From positions 1 to 47,798 of the forward strand of contig JASLYC010000026.1 of the NCBI GenBank assembly GCA_030739975.1: a stretch of DNA of 47,798 nt, in the 5' to 3' direction. This document shows, in pieces, positions 24,352 through 33,184 of the stretch (position 1 is its first letter; every line of letters begins with the position of its first letter). The DNA is from Gammaproteobacteria bacterium (lineage in GTDB: Bacteria; Pseudomonadota; Gammaproteobacteria; PS1; Pseudothioglobaceae). A model generated the notes under the pieces. That model searched no databases, was not told the DNA's origin, and saw only the letters and a program-made list of their open reading frames with translations. Made by a program: the position numbers and the translations under genes.

Positions 24352-26718
24352 ATGAGTGATTGTGTTGTATGGCTGCATGATGTAGGCATAACAGATGTTG
24401 AAAATGTTGGCGGAAAAAATGCATCGCTTGGCGAGATGATAGGCACACTGTCAGACAAAGGTGTTTGTGTCCCTGGTGGATTTGCAACTACTGCTTATGC
24501 ATTTAATCAGTTCTTGGAATACAACGATTTAACCAATAAAATAAACAGCATATTAGCCGATCTTAACCCTGAAAACATTAGCCAGCTTACCAAAACTGGG
24601 GCCACTATTCGGGGCTGGGTTGTTGATGCAGAGTTTCCTGATAGCTTGCTATCTGAAATTAGTAATTATTATTCCCAACTTGAGACAAAACTAGGCTCCA
24701 ACGCAACCTTCGCTGTTCGTTCATCTGCTACTGCTGAAGATTTACCAGAGGCATCATTTGCTGGACAACAGGAGACCTACCTAAATGTATCTGGTATTAA
24801 CAATATTCTTGATTCTATAAAGATGGTTTTTGCTTCTCTATATAACGATAGAGCTATATCATATCGCGTACATCAGGGATTCGACCATGAAACGGTTTCT
24901 TTATCAGCTGGAGTTCAGCAAATGATTCGTAGCGATATTGGCTCAAGTGGTGTAATGTTTACTCTAGATACAGAGTCTGGATTCGAGGATGTAGTTTTTA
25001 TTACTTCTGCATATGGCCTAGGTGAGACTGTAGTGCAAGGATCAGTCAATCCAGATGAATTTTACGTACATAAACCCACATTAAAGAGTGGCAAAGATGC
25101 AATTCTTAGTAAGAATATTGGCTCAAAAGAAATAAAGATGGTTTATGCTAAGAAAGGTTCAAATGAAAAAGTATCTATAGAGTCAGTTCCAAAAGACATA
25201 CAGCTAAGCTTTAGCTTAACTGAAGCACAAATAAATACCTTGGCAGAGTATGCCATAATTATTGAAAATCATTACCGTAGACCTATGGACATTGAGTGGG
25301 CACTAGATGGAAATGATGGGAAACTATACATTGTTCAAGCTAGACCTGAAACTGTTAAGAGTAGAGAAAACTCTTCTAGCACTATTGAAAATTACAAGCT
25401 AACTGATGAAGGCAATTTAATTGTTGAAGGGAGAGCTATAGGAAGCAAGATAGGTAGCGGACCAGCAAGAGTCATAAATGATATATCTCAAATGGATGAA
25501 GTTCAAGATGGCGATATACTAGTTACTGATATGACAGACCCAGACTGGGAACCGGTAATGAAAAGAGCCTCAGCAATTATAACTAATCGTGGTGGACGTA
25601 CATGCCATGCAGCAATTATAGCTAGAGAGTTAGGGGTACCTGCTATTGTTGGGACGCTTAACGCAACAAAACTAATATCTAGCGGTGATAAGGTTACCGC
25701 TTCTTGTGCTGAGGGCGATACTGGTTATGTTTATGAAGGTTTATTGTCTTTTGAACAGAGTAACATTCCAATTGATAGGCTACCTGAAATAAATACAAAA
25801 GTTATGATGAATGTTGGCAACCCTGGACGTGCCTTTGATTTTGCAAATATTCCCAATTCCGGTGTAGGCCTTGCACGCTTAGAGTTTGTAATTAATAATA
25901 CAATCGGCATTCACCCCAAAGCGCTACTTGAATTTGACGAACTACCTGCAGAATTGCAGGATGAAATTAAAATACGCACTGCAGGCTATGAATCGCCTGT
26001 TAATTTCTACGTATCTAAGTTGTCTGAAGGAATAGCAACAATTGCAGCTTCTTTTGCAAATAGCCCTGTTATTATTAGAATGTCTGATTTTAAATCTAAC
26101 GAATATGCCAACCTATTTGCTGGCGATAGATATGAACCTAATGAGGAGAACCCAATGATAGGGTTTAGAGGTGCATCTAGGTATATTTCGAATGATTTCA
26201 AAGATTGCTTTGAACTTGAATGTAAGGCAATAAAGAGAGTCAGAAATGATATGGGCCTAAAAAATGTAGAAATAATGATTCCATTTGTTAGGACTTTAGA
26301 TGAAGCATCTAAAGTAATCGAGCTATTAAAAGAGAACGGCCTAGAGAGAGGATTAGATGGGCTTAGAATAATCATGATGTGTGAGCTTCCATCTAACGCA
26401 ATCCTTGCTGAAGAGTTCTTGGAATACTTCGATGGCTTCTCAATAGGGTCAAATGATATGACTCAATTAACTCTAGGTATGGATCGTGACTCAGGACTAG
26501 TTGCAGAAGGTTTTGATGAAAGAAACCCTGCAGTCAAAAAAATACTAGAGATGGCTATAAAGGCATGCCATAGCAAGAACAAGTATGTCGGCATTTGTGG
26601 ACAGGGACCATCAGACCATCCAGACTTAGCTGAGTGGCTACTTTCTCAAAAGATCAGCAGTATATCTTTAAACCCTGACACGGTTATAGAAACCTGGACA
26701 AAACTTGGTAATCAATAA
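24352..26718 (+). CDS. ppsA: Phosphoenolpyruvate synthase
   Basis: Converts pyruvate + ATP + H2O to PEP + AMP + Pi, the entry to gluconeogenesis from lactate and pyruvate. The 788 residues match E. coli PpsA (792). N-terminal ATP-binding domain with VGGKNASLGEM and FAVRSSATAEDLPEASFAGQ. The phosphohistidine domain has the catalytic H419 in GGRTCHAAIIARELG. The C-terminal PEP/pyruvate TIM barrel includes GFDERNPAV and the catalytic C749 in YVGICGQGPSD. The start ATG has GGAGAGG upstream. The 3' end overlaps ppsR. Confidence 0.97.
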   Translation: MSDCVVWLHDVGITDVENVGGKNASLGEMIGTLSDKGVCVPGGFATTAYAFNQFLEYNDLTNKINSILADLNPENISQLTKTGATIRGWVVDAEFPDSLLSEISNYYSQLETKLGSNATFAVRSSATAEDLPEASFAGQQETYLNVSGINNILDSIKMVFASLYNDRAISYRVHQGFDHETVSLSAGVQQMIRSDIGSSGVMFTLDTESGFEDVVFITSAYGLGETVVQGSVNPDEFYVHKPTLKSGKDAILSKNIGSKEIKMVYAKKGSNEKVSIESVPKDIQLSFSLTEAQINTLAEYAIIIENHYRRPMDIEWALDGNDGKLYIVQARPETVKSRENSSSTIENYKLTDEGNLIVEGRAIGSKIGSGPARVINDISQMDEVQDGDILVTDMTDPDWEPVMKRASAIITNRGGRTCHAAIIARELGVPAIVGTLNATKLISSGDKVTASCAEGDTGYVYEGLLSFEQSNIPIDRLPEINTKVMMNVGNPGRAFDFANIPNSGVGLARLEFVINNTIGIHPKALLEFDELPAELQDEIKIRTAGYESPVNFYVSKLSEGIATIAASFANSPVIIRMSDFKSNEYANLFAGDRYEPNEENPMIGFRGASRYISNDFKDCFELECKAIKRVRNDMGLKNVEIMIPFVRTLDEASKVIELLKENGLERGLDGLRIIMMCELPSNAILAEEFLEYFDGFSIGSNDMTQLTLGMDRDSGLVAEGFDERNPAVKKILEMAIKACHSKNKYVGICGQGPSDHPDLAEWLLSQKISSISLNPDTVIETWTKLGNQ

Positions 26719-27547
26719 CCCAAAAACAAAAAATCATAGCCCGGTTAGGACTGTTTTTTTTGTTTCTGACCGTACCGGAATAACCGCTGAAGCACTCGGA
26801 AATAGCCTTCTTACTCAATTTGAAGGGGTAACATTTAATAAGATTCATTTGTCATTTATTGACACCTCAAAAAAAGCTGAAAATTGCGTCAAACAAATAA
26901 ACGAGGCATGCATAAAGGATAGCAACCCTGCTCTCATATTTAGCACACAAATAGATGAAAAATATAGAGATATGATGGCAAAAAGTAATGGTGTGTTTTT
27001 TGATTTTTTTGAAACATTTATCTCCAGAATGGAGGATTCTTTGGGTTCAAAGTCTATACACACTGCAGGCAAGCTACATGGCTTAGATAGCAACCAAAAT
27101 TATAACAGCAGAATCAATAGTGTAAATTTCTCTCTAGCCAGCGATGACGGTATGAGTATAAAAAGTTTTGACAGAGCTGACATAATATTGATAGGCGTAT
27201 CTAGATCTGGAAAAACCCCAACATGCCTATTTATGGCTCTACAATATGGGATCAAGGCATCTAACTATCCTCTAATCGAGCAGGATTTGAATACTGACAA
27301 GTTACCATCAATATTAAGACCATTTAAAGACAAGCTTTTTGGTTTAACAATCAACCCTGTCAGATTAAAAAAAATTAGAGGAGAGAGGAGGAGTAGTAGT
27401 GATTATTCATCACTAAAGCAGTGCCAAAGCGAAGTTAGACGTGCAGAAGATATTTACCACTCCAACAAAATTCCATATATCGATACTACACAAATATCAA
27501 TTGAAGAAATAACTGCAAAAATTAGTAATAAATTTTCATTAAGATAA
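26705..27547 (+). CDS. ppsR: PEP synthase regulatory protein (kinase/pyrophosphorylase)
   Basis: DUF299-family enzyme that inactivates PpsA by ADP-dependent phosphorylation and reactivates it by Pi-dependent dephosphorylation. The 280 residues have the family N-terminus VFFVSDRTGITAEALGNS and the P-loop IGVSRSGKTPTCLFMALQYG (about 160-179). The only in-frame start near the domain is TTG at 26705, inside ppsA (14-base overlap), so translation is probably coupled to ppsA. In many bacteria ppsR is divergent from ppsA; here they are in tandem. Confidence 0.93.
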   Translation: MVINNPKTKNHSPVRTVFFVSDRTGITAEALGNSLLTQFEGVTFNKIHLSFIDTSKKAENCVKQINEACIKDSNPALIFSTQIDEKYRDMMAKSNGVFFDFFETFISRMEDSLGSKSIHTAGKLHGLDSNQNYNSRINSVNFSLASDDGMSIKSFDRADIILIGVSRSGKTPTCLFMALQYGIKASNYPLIEQDLNTDKLPSILRPFKDKLFGLTINPVRLKKIRGERRSSSDYSSLKQCQSEVRRAEDIYHSNKIPYIDTTQISIEEITAKISNKFSLR

Positions 27548-27562
27548 CAATATAAATTAGCA

Positions 27563-28447
27563 ATGTTTATACAAATATTTGTAATAATTTTCCCAATCCT
27601 TGCGATAGTTACTGGTGGCTACTTTTATGCAAAAAAATTTCAACCAAATATGGAGGTTGCCAATACCCTTAACCTGAATATTTTTGTTCCAGCGCTATTA
27701 TTTTCTATATTCACAAGCGAAGACTTTAATCTACTTGATTATCACTCATTGGCAATTGGTGGCTGCGTTGTAATTATAATATCTGGACTGTTAGCAATCA
27801 TTGTATCTAAAGTTTTTGGGTTCAACACCAAGACCTTTGTACCCCCTGCTATGTTTGTAAATTCTGGCAATATGGGCCTACCATTGGCATTGTTTGCTTT
27901 TGGTAAGGCAGCTATACCTGCAGCAGTTGTGTTATTTTTTATTGAAAATACATTGCACTTCACATTGGGGATAAAAATTATTGATAGGAAAAGTTCAATA
28001 ATTAATGTGCTACGTATACCTATGGTTGTAGCTAGTCTAGTAGGTGTCGCTATTAGCTTAGTACAATACAACATGCCAGAACTAATTATAACGCCAATTA
28101 GAATGATAGGTGAGATTGCTATACCGTTACTGCTTTTCTCTTTAGGAGTAAGGCTGATTGATATTGACTTTAATGATTGGAAGATTGGTATTGTTGGGGC
28201 GATTTGTAGACCATTAGTTGGGATATTTTCGGTACTACTAATTTTGCCATGGCTCTCATTAAACGAAATAAATAGCGCACAACTAATAATCTTTGCAATA
28301 CTTCCGCCTGCAGTTCTTAATTTTATGGTGTCAGAAAAATACAATCAAGAACCCAAAAAGGTTGCTTCAATAGTTCTTATTGGGAATGTGTTTAGTATTA
28401 TAAGTGTACCAATTGCACTTTATTTCCTTCTCCCTGGAATATCTTAG
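27563..28447 (+). CDS. AEC-family permease
   Basis: A 294-residue membrane protein of the auxin efflux carrier family, with about ten helices in two repeats. Signatures are NTLNLNIFVPALLFSIF, PPAMFVNSGNMGLPLALFAFG and GEIAIPLLLFSLGVRL. Bacterial members move malate, malonate or other carboxylates, and many have unknown substrates. It lies 15 bases after ppsR on the same strand, so it is probably in the ppsA-ppsR operon; a carboxylate would suit the context. Confidence 0.88.
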   Translation: MFIQIFVIIFPILAIVTGGYFYAKKFQPNMEVANTLNLNIFVPALLFSIFTSEDFNLLDYHSLAIGGCVVIIISGLLAIIVSKVFGFNTKTFVPPAMFVNSGNMGLPLALFAFGKAAIPAAVVLFFIENTLHFTLGIKIIDRKSSIINVLRIPMVVASLVGVAISLVQYNMPELIITPIRMIGEIAIPLLLFSLGVRLIDIDFNDWKIGIVGAICRPLVGIFSVLLILPWLSLNEINSAQLIIFAILPPAVLNFMVSEKYNQEPKKVASIVLIGNVFSIISVPIALYFLLPGIS

Positions 28448-28454
28448 AAATTGG

Positions 28455-28715
28455 CTATAAATTAATTAGTTTTATTTTGTCGATACGTTTTAATTTTTTT
28501 ATCTCTGACTCACGCTTCAAAGCTGCACTTCTGCTTATAGCATTTTCCTGAAACACTAATCTGCAGGGTTTATTGGCTTTAGTATATTTAGCGCCTCCTT
28601 TTAATTCTCCATTATGCTGCTTTATGCGCTTTGAGAGGTCATTTGTAATGCCACAGTATAGATGGTCATTTGCACAACGTAGTAAGTACACAACCCATTT
28701 AGATGAATCAACCAC
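28455..28715 (-). CDS. Small GIY-YIG domain protein (UPF0213/YhbQ-like)
   Basis: An 86-residue single-domain GIY-YIG protein: WVVYLLRCANDHLYCGITND carries the motif as VYL..LYCG. The conserved arginine (SKRIKQHNGELKGGAKYT) and the later glutamate (ALKRESEIKKL) are present. Such proteins are thought to act on nucleic acids, but the cellular role is uncertain. It lies 22 bases after glcB on the same strand and ends 7 bases from the AEC gene, convergent with it. Confidence 0.88.
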   Translation of the reverse strand: MVDSSKWVVYLLRCANDHLYCGITNDLSKRIKQHNGELKGGAKYTKANKPCRLVFQENAISRSAALKRESEIKKLKRIDKIKLINL

Positions 28716-28737
28716 TAATCAATAATTGTAATTAGCG

Positions 28738-30879
28738 TTATATTGCAAGCGCTTTCTGGCGAAACTTTTTCAAAATACCTATCGTATAGCCATTTGGCTG
28801 CTGTTTACCTTCAAATACCAATGCTAGAGAGGCTAAATAAGCATAACCATTATAATCTGGAGCCATCTTTTTATAGTTTTCATCGGATTTATTTTGCTCA
28901 TCAACAACCCTTGCCATCTTTTCAAATGCCGCTATAACTTGTTGATCAGAGCACACCTTATGGTGCAACCAGTTAGCCATATGTTGAGATGAAATGCGTA
29001 ATGTAGCTCTATCCTCCATCAACCCAATATGGTCTATATTTTGCACCTTTGAACAGCCAATACCTTGGTCTATCCAGCGAACAACATACCCCAAGATACT
29101 ATGCGCATTATTCTCAATTTCAGTAATTATTTGTTCATTAGATAACTTTGTTGTATCTTTCAATAATGGAATATCGAGTAATGAATCTCTATCTACATTA
29201 ATATCATTTATTATTTGCTGTTGTCTTTGAAAGACATCAAAATAATGATAATGAGTGGCATGTAGAGTAGCAGCTGTAGGCGATGGAACCCAGGCACAAT
29301 TTGCTCCCGCCTCTAAATGAGCCTTCTTGGTATCAAGCATTTCACGCATTTGATCTGGCTGAGCCCACATGCCTTTGCCTATCTGAGCTCTTTTATAAAA
29401 ACCAGACTGTAGGCCTATAGCTACATTGTTATTCTCGTACGCTGAATACCATGCCTCCTTTTTAATATTTTCCTTACGCCTCATTGGTCCTGCTAGCATT
29501 GAGGTATGGATTTCATCTCCAGTTCTATCTAAAAAACCTGTATTAACAAAAATAACCCTATCTTTTGCCTCTTTTATACATGCCTTAAGATTGACACTTG
29601 TTCTACGCTCTTCATCCATAATTCCTATCTTGATAGTTTTGTCATTTAATCCTAAGGCCTTCTCAACCAACGCAAATAACTTAACTGTAAATGCAACCTC
29701 CTTTGGTCCATGTAGTTTTGGTTTTACAACATACATACTTGATGGTGCGTTTTTTGGAATATCTTTTAAATAGTGGCTAGCTATTAAGCCAGTTACCATT
29801 GCATCTAAAACACCTTCAAATATTGGCTTATTGTCTATATCTTGGATTAAATCGGTTGTCATATGTATGCCTACGTGACGCACCAATATTGTACTAATGC
29901 CACTTAAATTATCTTTCTTACCGTTAGTGTCAATATATACTTTTTCATTATTCAATTTTCTGGTCAGGGATTTTCCATTTTTAACAAAATTTGATTTCAA
30001 GTTACCCTTTATTAGGCCCAAATAATTTCTATACGCCCTAACCTTTTCATCATTACTTACTGTTGAGGCAGAATCCTCAAAATCAACAATTGTAGTAATG
30101 GCAGATTCTAAAATAACATCAGATATAGCGCTCGGATGATAGCTAGCATTTTGATCCAATACTACTTCAATAAGGAGGTTGTTGTTTCTAAGCAATATCC
30201 CTCCATCTTTATTAATGCCTACATATTTTTCATTGTCTGCTAGAGCTACAATTTTGTCATTATTTAGCTTAAATAATAGCTTGTTAGTGTTCTCCTCAAC
30301 GCACTTAATCTGTCTATATGAAGCGCCTTCAAGTGGGACAACTTGGTCTAAAAAATCGCATGCAATTTCTACAGTTTTATTGGCGCGTTTCAAGTTCAAA
30401 GAAGACGATTTTGCCATGTCACCCTTATTAGGTATAACATCAGTACCATAAAATGCGTCAAATAGACTGCCCCACCTAGCATTAACGGCATTTAACAAAA
30501 ATCTATCATTGGAAACTGGAACAACTAACTGTGGTCCGGCGATGTTGTAAATTTCTTCAGCTACAGGCCCGACATCAATTGCAAAATCATCTGGCTCTGG
30601 CAACAGATAACCAATATCTATTAGCAATTCTTTATAATCTTTAAAGCTAAAGTTGTCTTTATTTTTTACATGCCAATTGTCAATTTTGAGCTGTAAATTG
30701 TCTCTTTCTTGAAGTAACCCCTCATTCTCTTCTTTTAGTTCCTCTACAATCGAACATATAGAGTTAAAAAAATCATCGGCATTTATTTTTAATCCACTAA
30801 CTACTTCTTGGTCAATAAATTTATAAAAGTTATTGTCAATATTATGCTTATTAAACGAACTATAGCTATTTTTTGCCAT
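28738..30879 (-). CDS. glcB: Malate synthase G
   Basis: Condenses glyoxylate with acetyl-CoA to malate, the second glyoxylate shunt step. The 713 residues identify the monomeric G isoform (E. coli 723), not the shorter AceB. Recognisable segments are EIACDFLDQVVPLEGASY, ILVRHVGIHMTTDLI, KIGIMDEERRTSVNLKACI with the catalytic arginine, and GMWAQPDQMREMLDTKKAH. Use of the G form within an ace operon is notable, because E. coli pairs aceA with aceB. The ATG overlaps the rraA stop (TAATG). Confidence 0.96.
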   Translation of the reverse strand: MAKNSYSSFNKHNIDNNFYKFIDQEVVSGLKINADDFFNSICSIVEELKEENEGLLQERDNLQLKIDNWHVKNKDNFSFKDYKELLIDIGYLLPEPDDFAIDVGPVAEEIYNIAGPQLVVPVSNDRFLLNAVNARWGSLFDAFYGTDVIPNKGDMAKSSSLNLKRANKTVEIACDFLDQVVPLEGASYRQIKCVEENTNKLLFKLNNDKIVALADNEKYVGINKDGGILLRNNNLLIEVVLDQNASYHPSAISDVILESAITTIVDFEDSASTVSNDEKVRAYRNYLGLIKGNLKSNFVKNGKSLTRKLNNEKVYIDTNGKKDNLSGISTILVRHVGIHMTTDLIQDIDNKPIFEGVLDAMVTGLIASHYLKDIPKNAPSSMYVVKPKLHGPKEVAFTVKLFALVEKALGLNDKTIKIGIMDEERRTSVNLKACIKEAKDRVIFVNTGFLDRTGDEIHTSMLAGPMRRKENIKKEAWYSAYENNNVAIGLQSGFYKRAQIGKGMWAQPDQMREMLDTKKAHLEAGANCAWVPSPTAATLHATHYHYFDVFQRQQQIINDINVDRDSLLDIPLLKDTTKLSNEQIITEIENNAHSILGYVVRWIDQGIGCSKVQNIDHIGLMEDRATLRISSQHMANWLHHKVCSDQQVIAAFEKMARVVDEQNKSDENYKKMAPDYNGYAYLASLALVFEGKQQPNGYTIGILKKFRQKALAI

Positions 30880-31352
30880 TATATTTTTTCCTCCACTACT
30901 ACAACCCCATCCAAATCAGCATATATATAATCTCCTGGAGTAAACCTAACGCCAGAGAAGTTAACCTCTATATTACTTTCCCCGACCCCTTTTTTTATAC
31001 TTTTCAATGGGTGAGTGCCTAGTGCCTTGATACCAATCTGCATTTTGCCCAAGATATCTGAGTCTCTTATCAATCCGTATATAACTACACCCTCCCAACC
31101 ATTTTTTATAGCTTTTTCAGCTAGCATATCTCCCAACATTGCACAGCGATGAGAGCCTCCAGCATCAACCACAAGAACTTTACCAGTTCCATCTTTAGCA
31201 ACTGCCTCTCTAACTAATGAGTTATCCTCAAAGCATTTAATGGTTGCAATGATTCCAGAGAAATTAATTTTTGCCCCAAAATTTCTATAATTCGACTCTA
31301 GATACTGTACCTTTGGATGCAATTTATCAGATATATCTGTAGTCCTTTCCAT
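30879..31352 (-). CDS. rraA: RraA-family protein (RNase E inhibitor RraA or HMG/CHA aldolase-like)
   Basis: A 157-residue member of the RraA/DlpA family. VVDAGGSHRCAMLGDMLAEKAIKNG, then GLIRDSDILGKMQIGIKALG and GDYIYADLDGVVVV match. In E. coli RraA inhibits RNase E. Relatives with the D-x20-R-D signature are metal-dependent 4-hydroxy-4-methyl-2-oxoglutarate aldolases or oxaloacetate decarboxylases. The RD is visible (GLIRDSD). It sits between aceK (2-base gap) and glcB (1-base overlap), so a role tied to oxaloacetate or regulation of this transcript is conceivable but unproved. Confidence 0.87.
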   Translation of the reverse strand: MERTTDISDKLHPKVQYLESNYRNFGAKINFSGIIATIKCFEDNSLVREAVAKDGTGKVLVVDAGGSHRCAMLGDMLAEKAIKNGWEGVVIYGLIRDSDILGKMQIGIKALGTHPLKSIKKGVGESNIEVNFSGVRFTPGDYIYADLDGVVVVEEKI

Positions 31353-31354
31353 CT

Positions 31355-33100
31355 TTATTCCTCTTCATATATTTCACACATTCTGTATTTATCTTGGTAA
31401 GGGTAATAGTCGCCTACACCACTTTTTTTCAAACTCTCCTGAACTGAGCACCAGTAATTTGCATCTAAGAGTTTGCTAAATTTACTATCAAAAATTTCTT
31501 TTTTATTTTTGTCAGGAAACATAAAGAATCTGAATTCTTCTGGGAAAACATCACTATCAGCAACTGGATACCATGGCTCTAGTGACAATTCATCGTATTC
31601 ATTCCTTGGCTTAGGGATTTTTCTAAATGTTGGCTTGTTCATAGGTGTAATTTCATCATAGTCATAAAAAACAACCCTATTTTGCCTAGTTACACCAAAA
31701 TTTTTGGTGAGCATGTCTCCAGGAAATATGTCTGAATTGATTAACTCGTCAATAGCCCTACCATAATCTTTAATAATATGTTTAAGGTCATCATTCTTTG
31801 CATTTCTCATAAACAAGTTCAGCGGTATCATTTTGTTTTCTATATATAAATGCTTGATAATTAAAAGATCACCATCAATTTCTAACTTTGATGGTACTTT
31901 TTCCTTCAGCTCATTCATTAGTTCTGGACTAATATCAGAAATAGGGAATGCAACATTTGAAAACTCCCATGTGTCTGCAAGCCGGCCTACCTTGCAATGG
32001 CTCTTTACAAAAAAATACTTTTCTTTGACCGTTTTTGGGGTGCACTGTTTTGGTGGTGCAAATTTGTCGTTAATTACTTTAAAAACATATGGAAACATAG
32101 GGAAAGTAAAAACCGTCATCACCATACCCTTAATGCCGGGAGCTAATGTAAGTTTTTCATTGGTCAATTTAGAGTACTGCAACAAATTTCTATATAGCAA
32201 ATTTTTGCCATGTTTGTGGAGGCCTATCGAGCTGTACAATTCAGGTTTGTTTTTTTCTGGCAATATAGACTGTAGAAAATCAACCACCGCAGCTGGATAA
32301 ACCGTATCAATAAAGAAATATGACCTTGAGAAACTAAATACTATTGATATATCCTTAATTTCAGTAAGCACTGCATCAACAAAAATGCCTTTCTCTTTGT
32401 CATTTAACATAGATATTAATAATGGAGATGTGCTCATATTCTGAAACACAACCTTCCCGACAATGTAGGCCCCTTTCCTTCTATAGAATGGCGATTTAAT
32501 AATCTGAAATTCAACAGTGTCGTCTTTTGCCAAATTTAATTGTTTGACTATTTGTTCCTCTAGACGATTAATATCTCTATCTAAATCCACAAAATTTACA
32601 TTAAAAGAAATGCTCTCTATAATATCTCTAAGGGTGGTAGCTATAGTGTCCCTATCAAAGCAATAGCTAGACACTATTGGGTCATTCAAGTCAATGAATT
32701 CAGTAGATATACTAGGTTTAACAAAGATAAAGTTATTTTTATAGAAGCGTTTATCAAACAATCTACAAAATACAGAATTATAAAAAGTTTCTGCGAGTTC
32801 TGGTTGCTTGTAAGTTGAAATTATTCTTGTATATGTTAACTTGGTATTTGACCATAACATCTCGTCGAACGAAGAAACATCAAAGAAATCACGAAAATCA
32901 TGGCAAAAGTTGGTAACTTGGTTTTCGTAAAAATTAAGGCGAAGCCTTGAATCTTCTTGCAATAAATCCCATTGACATTTTTCAAATTTTTCCTTGGCCT
33001 CAAATGAATTTTGTTGAAGTGCGGTATAGTGCTTTTCAAAACCTTTCAAGATTCTGCTAGAAATCTTTAGTGACTGATTTTTTAAATTTATAGGATTCAT
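31355..33100 (-). CDS. aceK: Isocitrate dehydrogenase kinase/phosphatase AceK
   Basis: Phosphorylates and dephosphorylates isocitrate dehydrogenase, sending isocitrate to the TCA cycle or the glyoxylate shunt. The 581 residues match E. coli AceK (578). The ATP-binding loop is in APGIKGMVMTVFTFPMFPYV (about 310-329), followed by VFKVINDKFAPPK; the catalytic area DYGRAIDELINSDIFPGDML and NFGVTRQNRVVFYDYDE follows. It lies 84 bases after aceA, with a hairpin in the gap, and 2 bases before rraA. Confidence 0.96.
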   Translation of the reverse strand: MNPINLKNQSLKISSRILKGFEKHYTALQQNSFEAKEKFEKCQWDLLQEDSRLRLNFYENQVTNFCHDFRDFFDVSSFDEMLWSNTKLTYTRIISTYKQPELAETFYNSVFCRLFDKRFYKNNFIFVKPSISTEFIDLNDPIVSSYCFDRDTIATTLRDIIESISFNVNFVDLDRDINRLEEQIVKQLNLAKDDTVEFQIIKSPFYRRKGAYIVGKVVFQNMSTSPLLISMLNDKEKGIFVDAVLTEIKDISIVFSFSRSYFFIDTVYPAAVVDFLQSILPEKNKPELYSSIGLHKHGKNLLYRNLLQYSKLTNEKLTLAPGIKGMVMTVFTFPMFPYVFKVINDKFAPPKQCTPKTVKEKYFFVKSHCKVGRLADTWEFSNVAFPISDISPELMNELKEKVPSKLEIDGDLLIIKHLYIENKMIPLNLFMRNAKNDDLKHIIKDYGRAIDELINSDIFPGDMLTKNFGVTRQNRVVFYDYDEITPMNKPTFRKIPKPRNEYDELSLEPWYPVADSDVFPEEFRFFMFPDKNKKEIFDSKFSKLLDANYWCSVQESLKKSGVGDYYPYQDKYRMCEIYEEE

Positions 33101-33119
33101 AATAACAAGAATTATAAGA

Positions 33120-33164
33120 CCAAGAGTAAATTATGATTTAATTATAAATATAAGTTACTCCTGG
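33120..33164 (-). repeat. Hairpin in the aceA-aceK gap
   Basis: On the minus-strand RNA CCAGGAGUAA (33164-33155) pairs with UUACUCUUGG (33129-33120), ten pairs with one GU, around a 25-base AU-rich loop. In E. coli a REP-type structure in the same gap keeps aceK expression far below aceA; this could do the same job. Confidence 0.5.
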
Positions 33165-33184
33165 CTTGACAAATTATCAATGAA

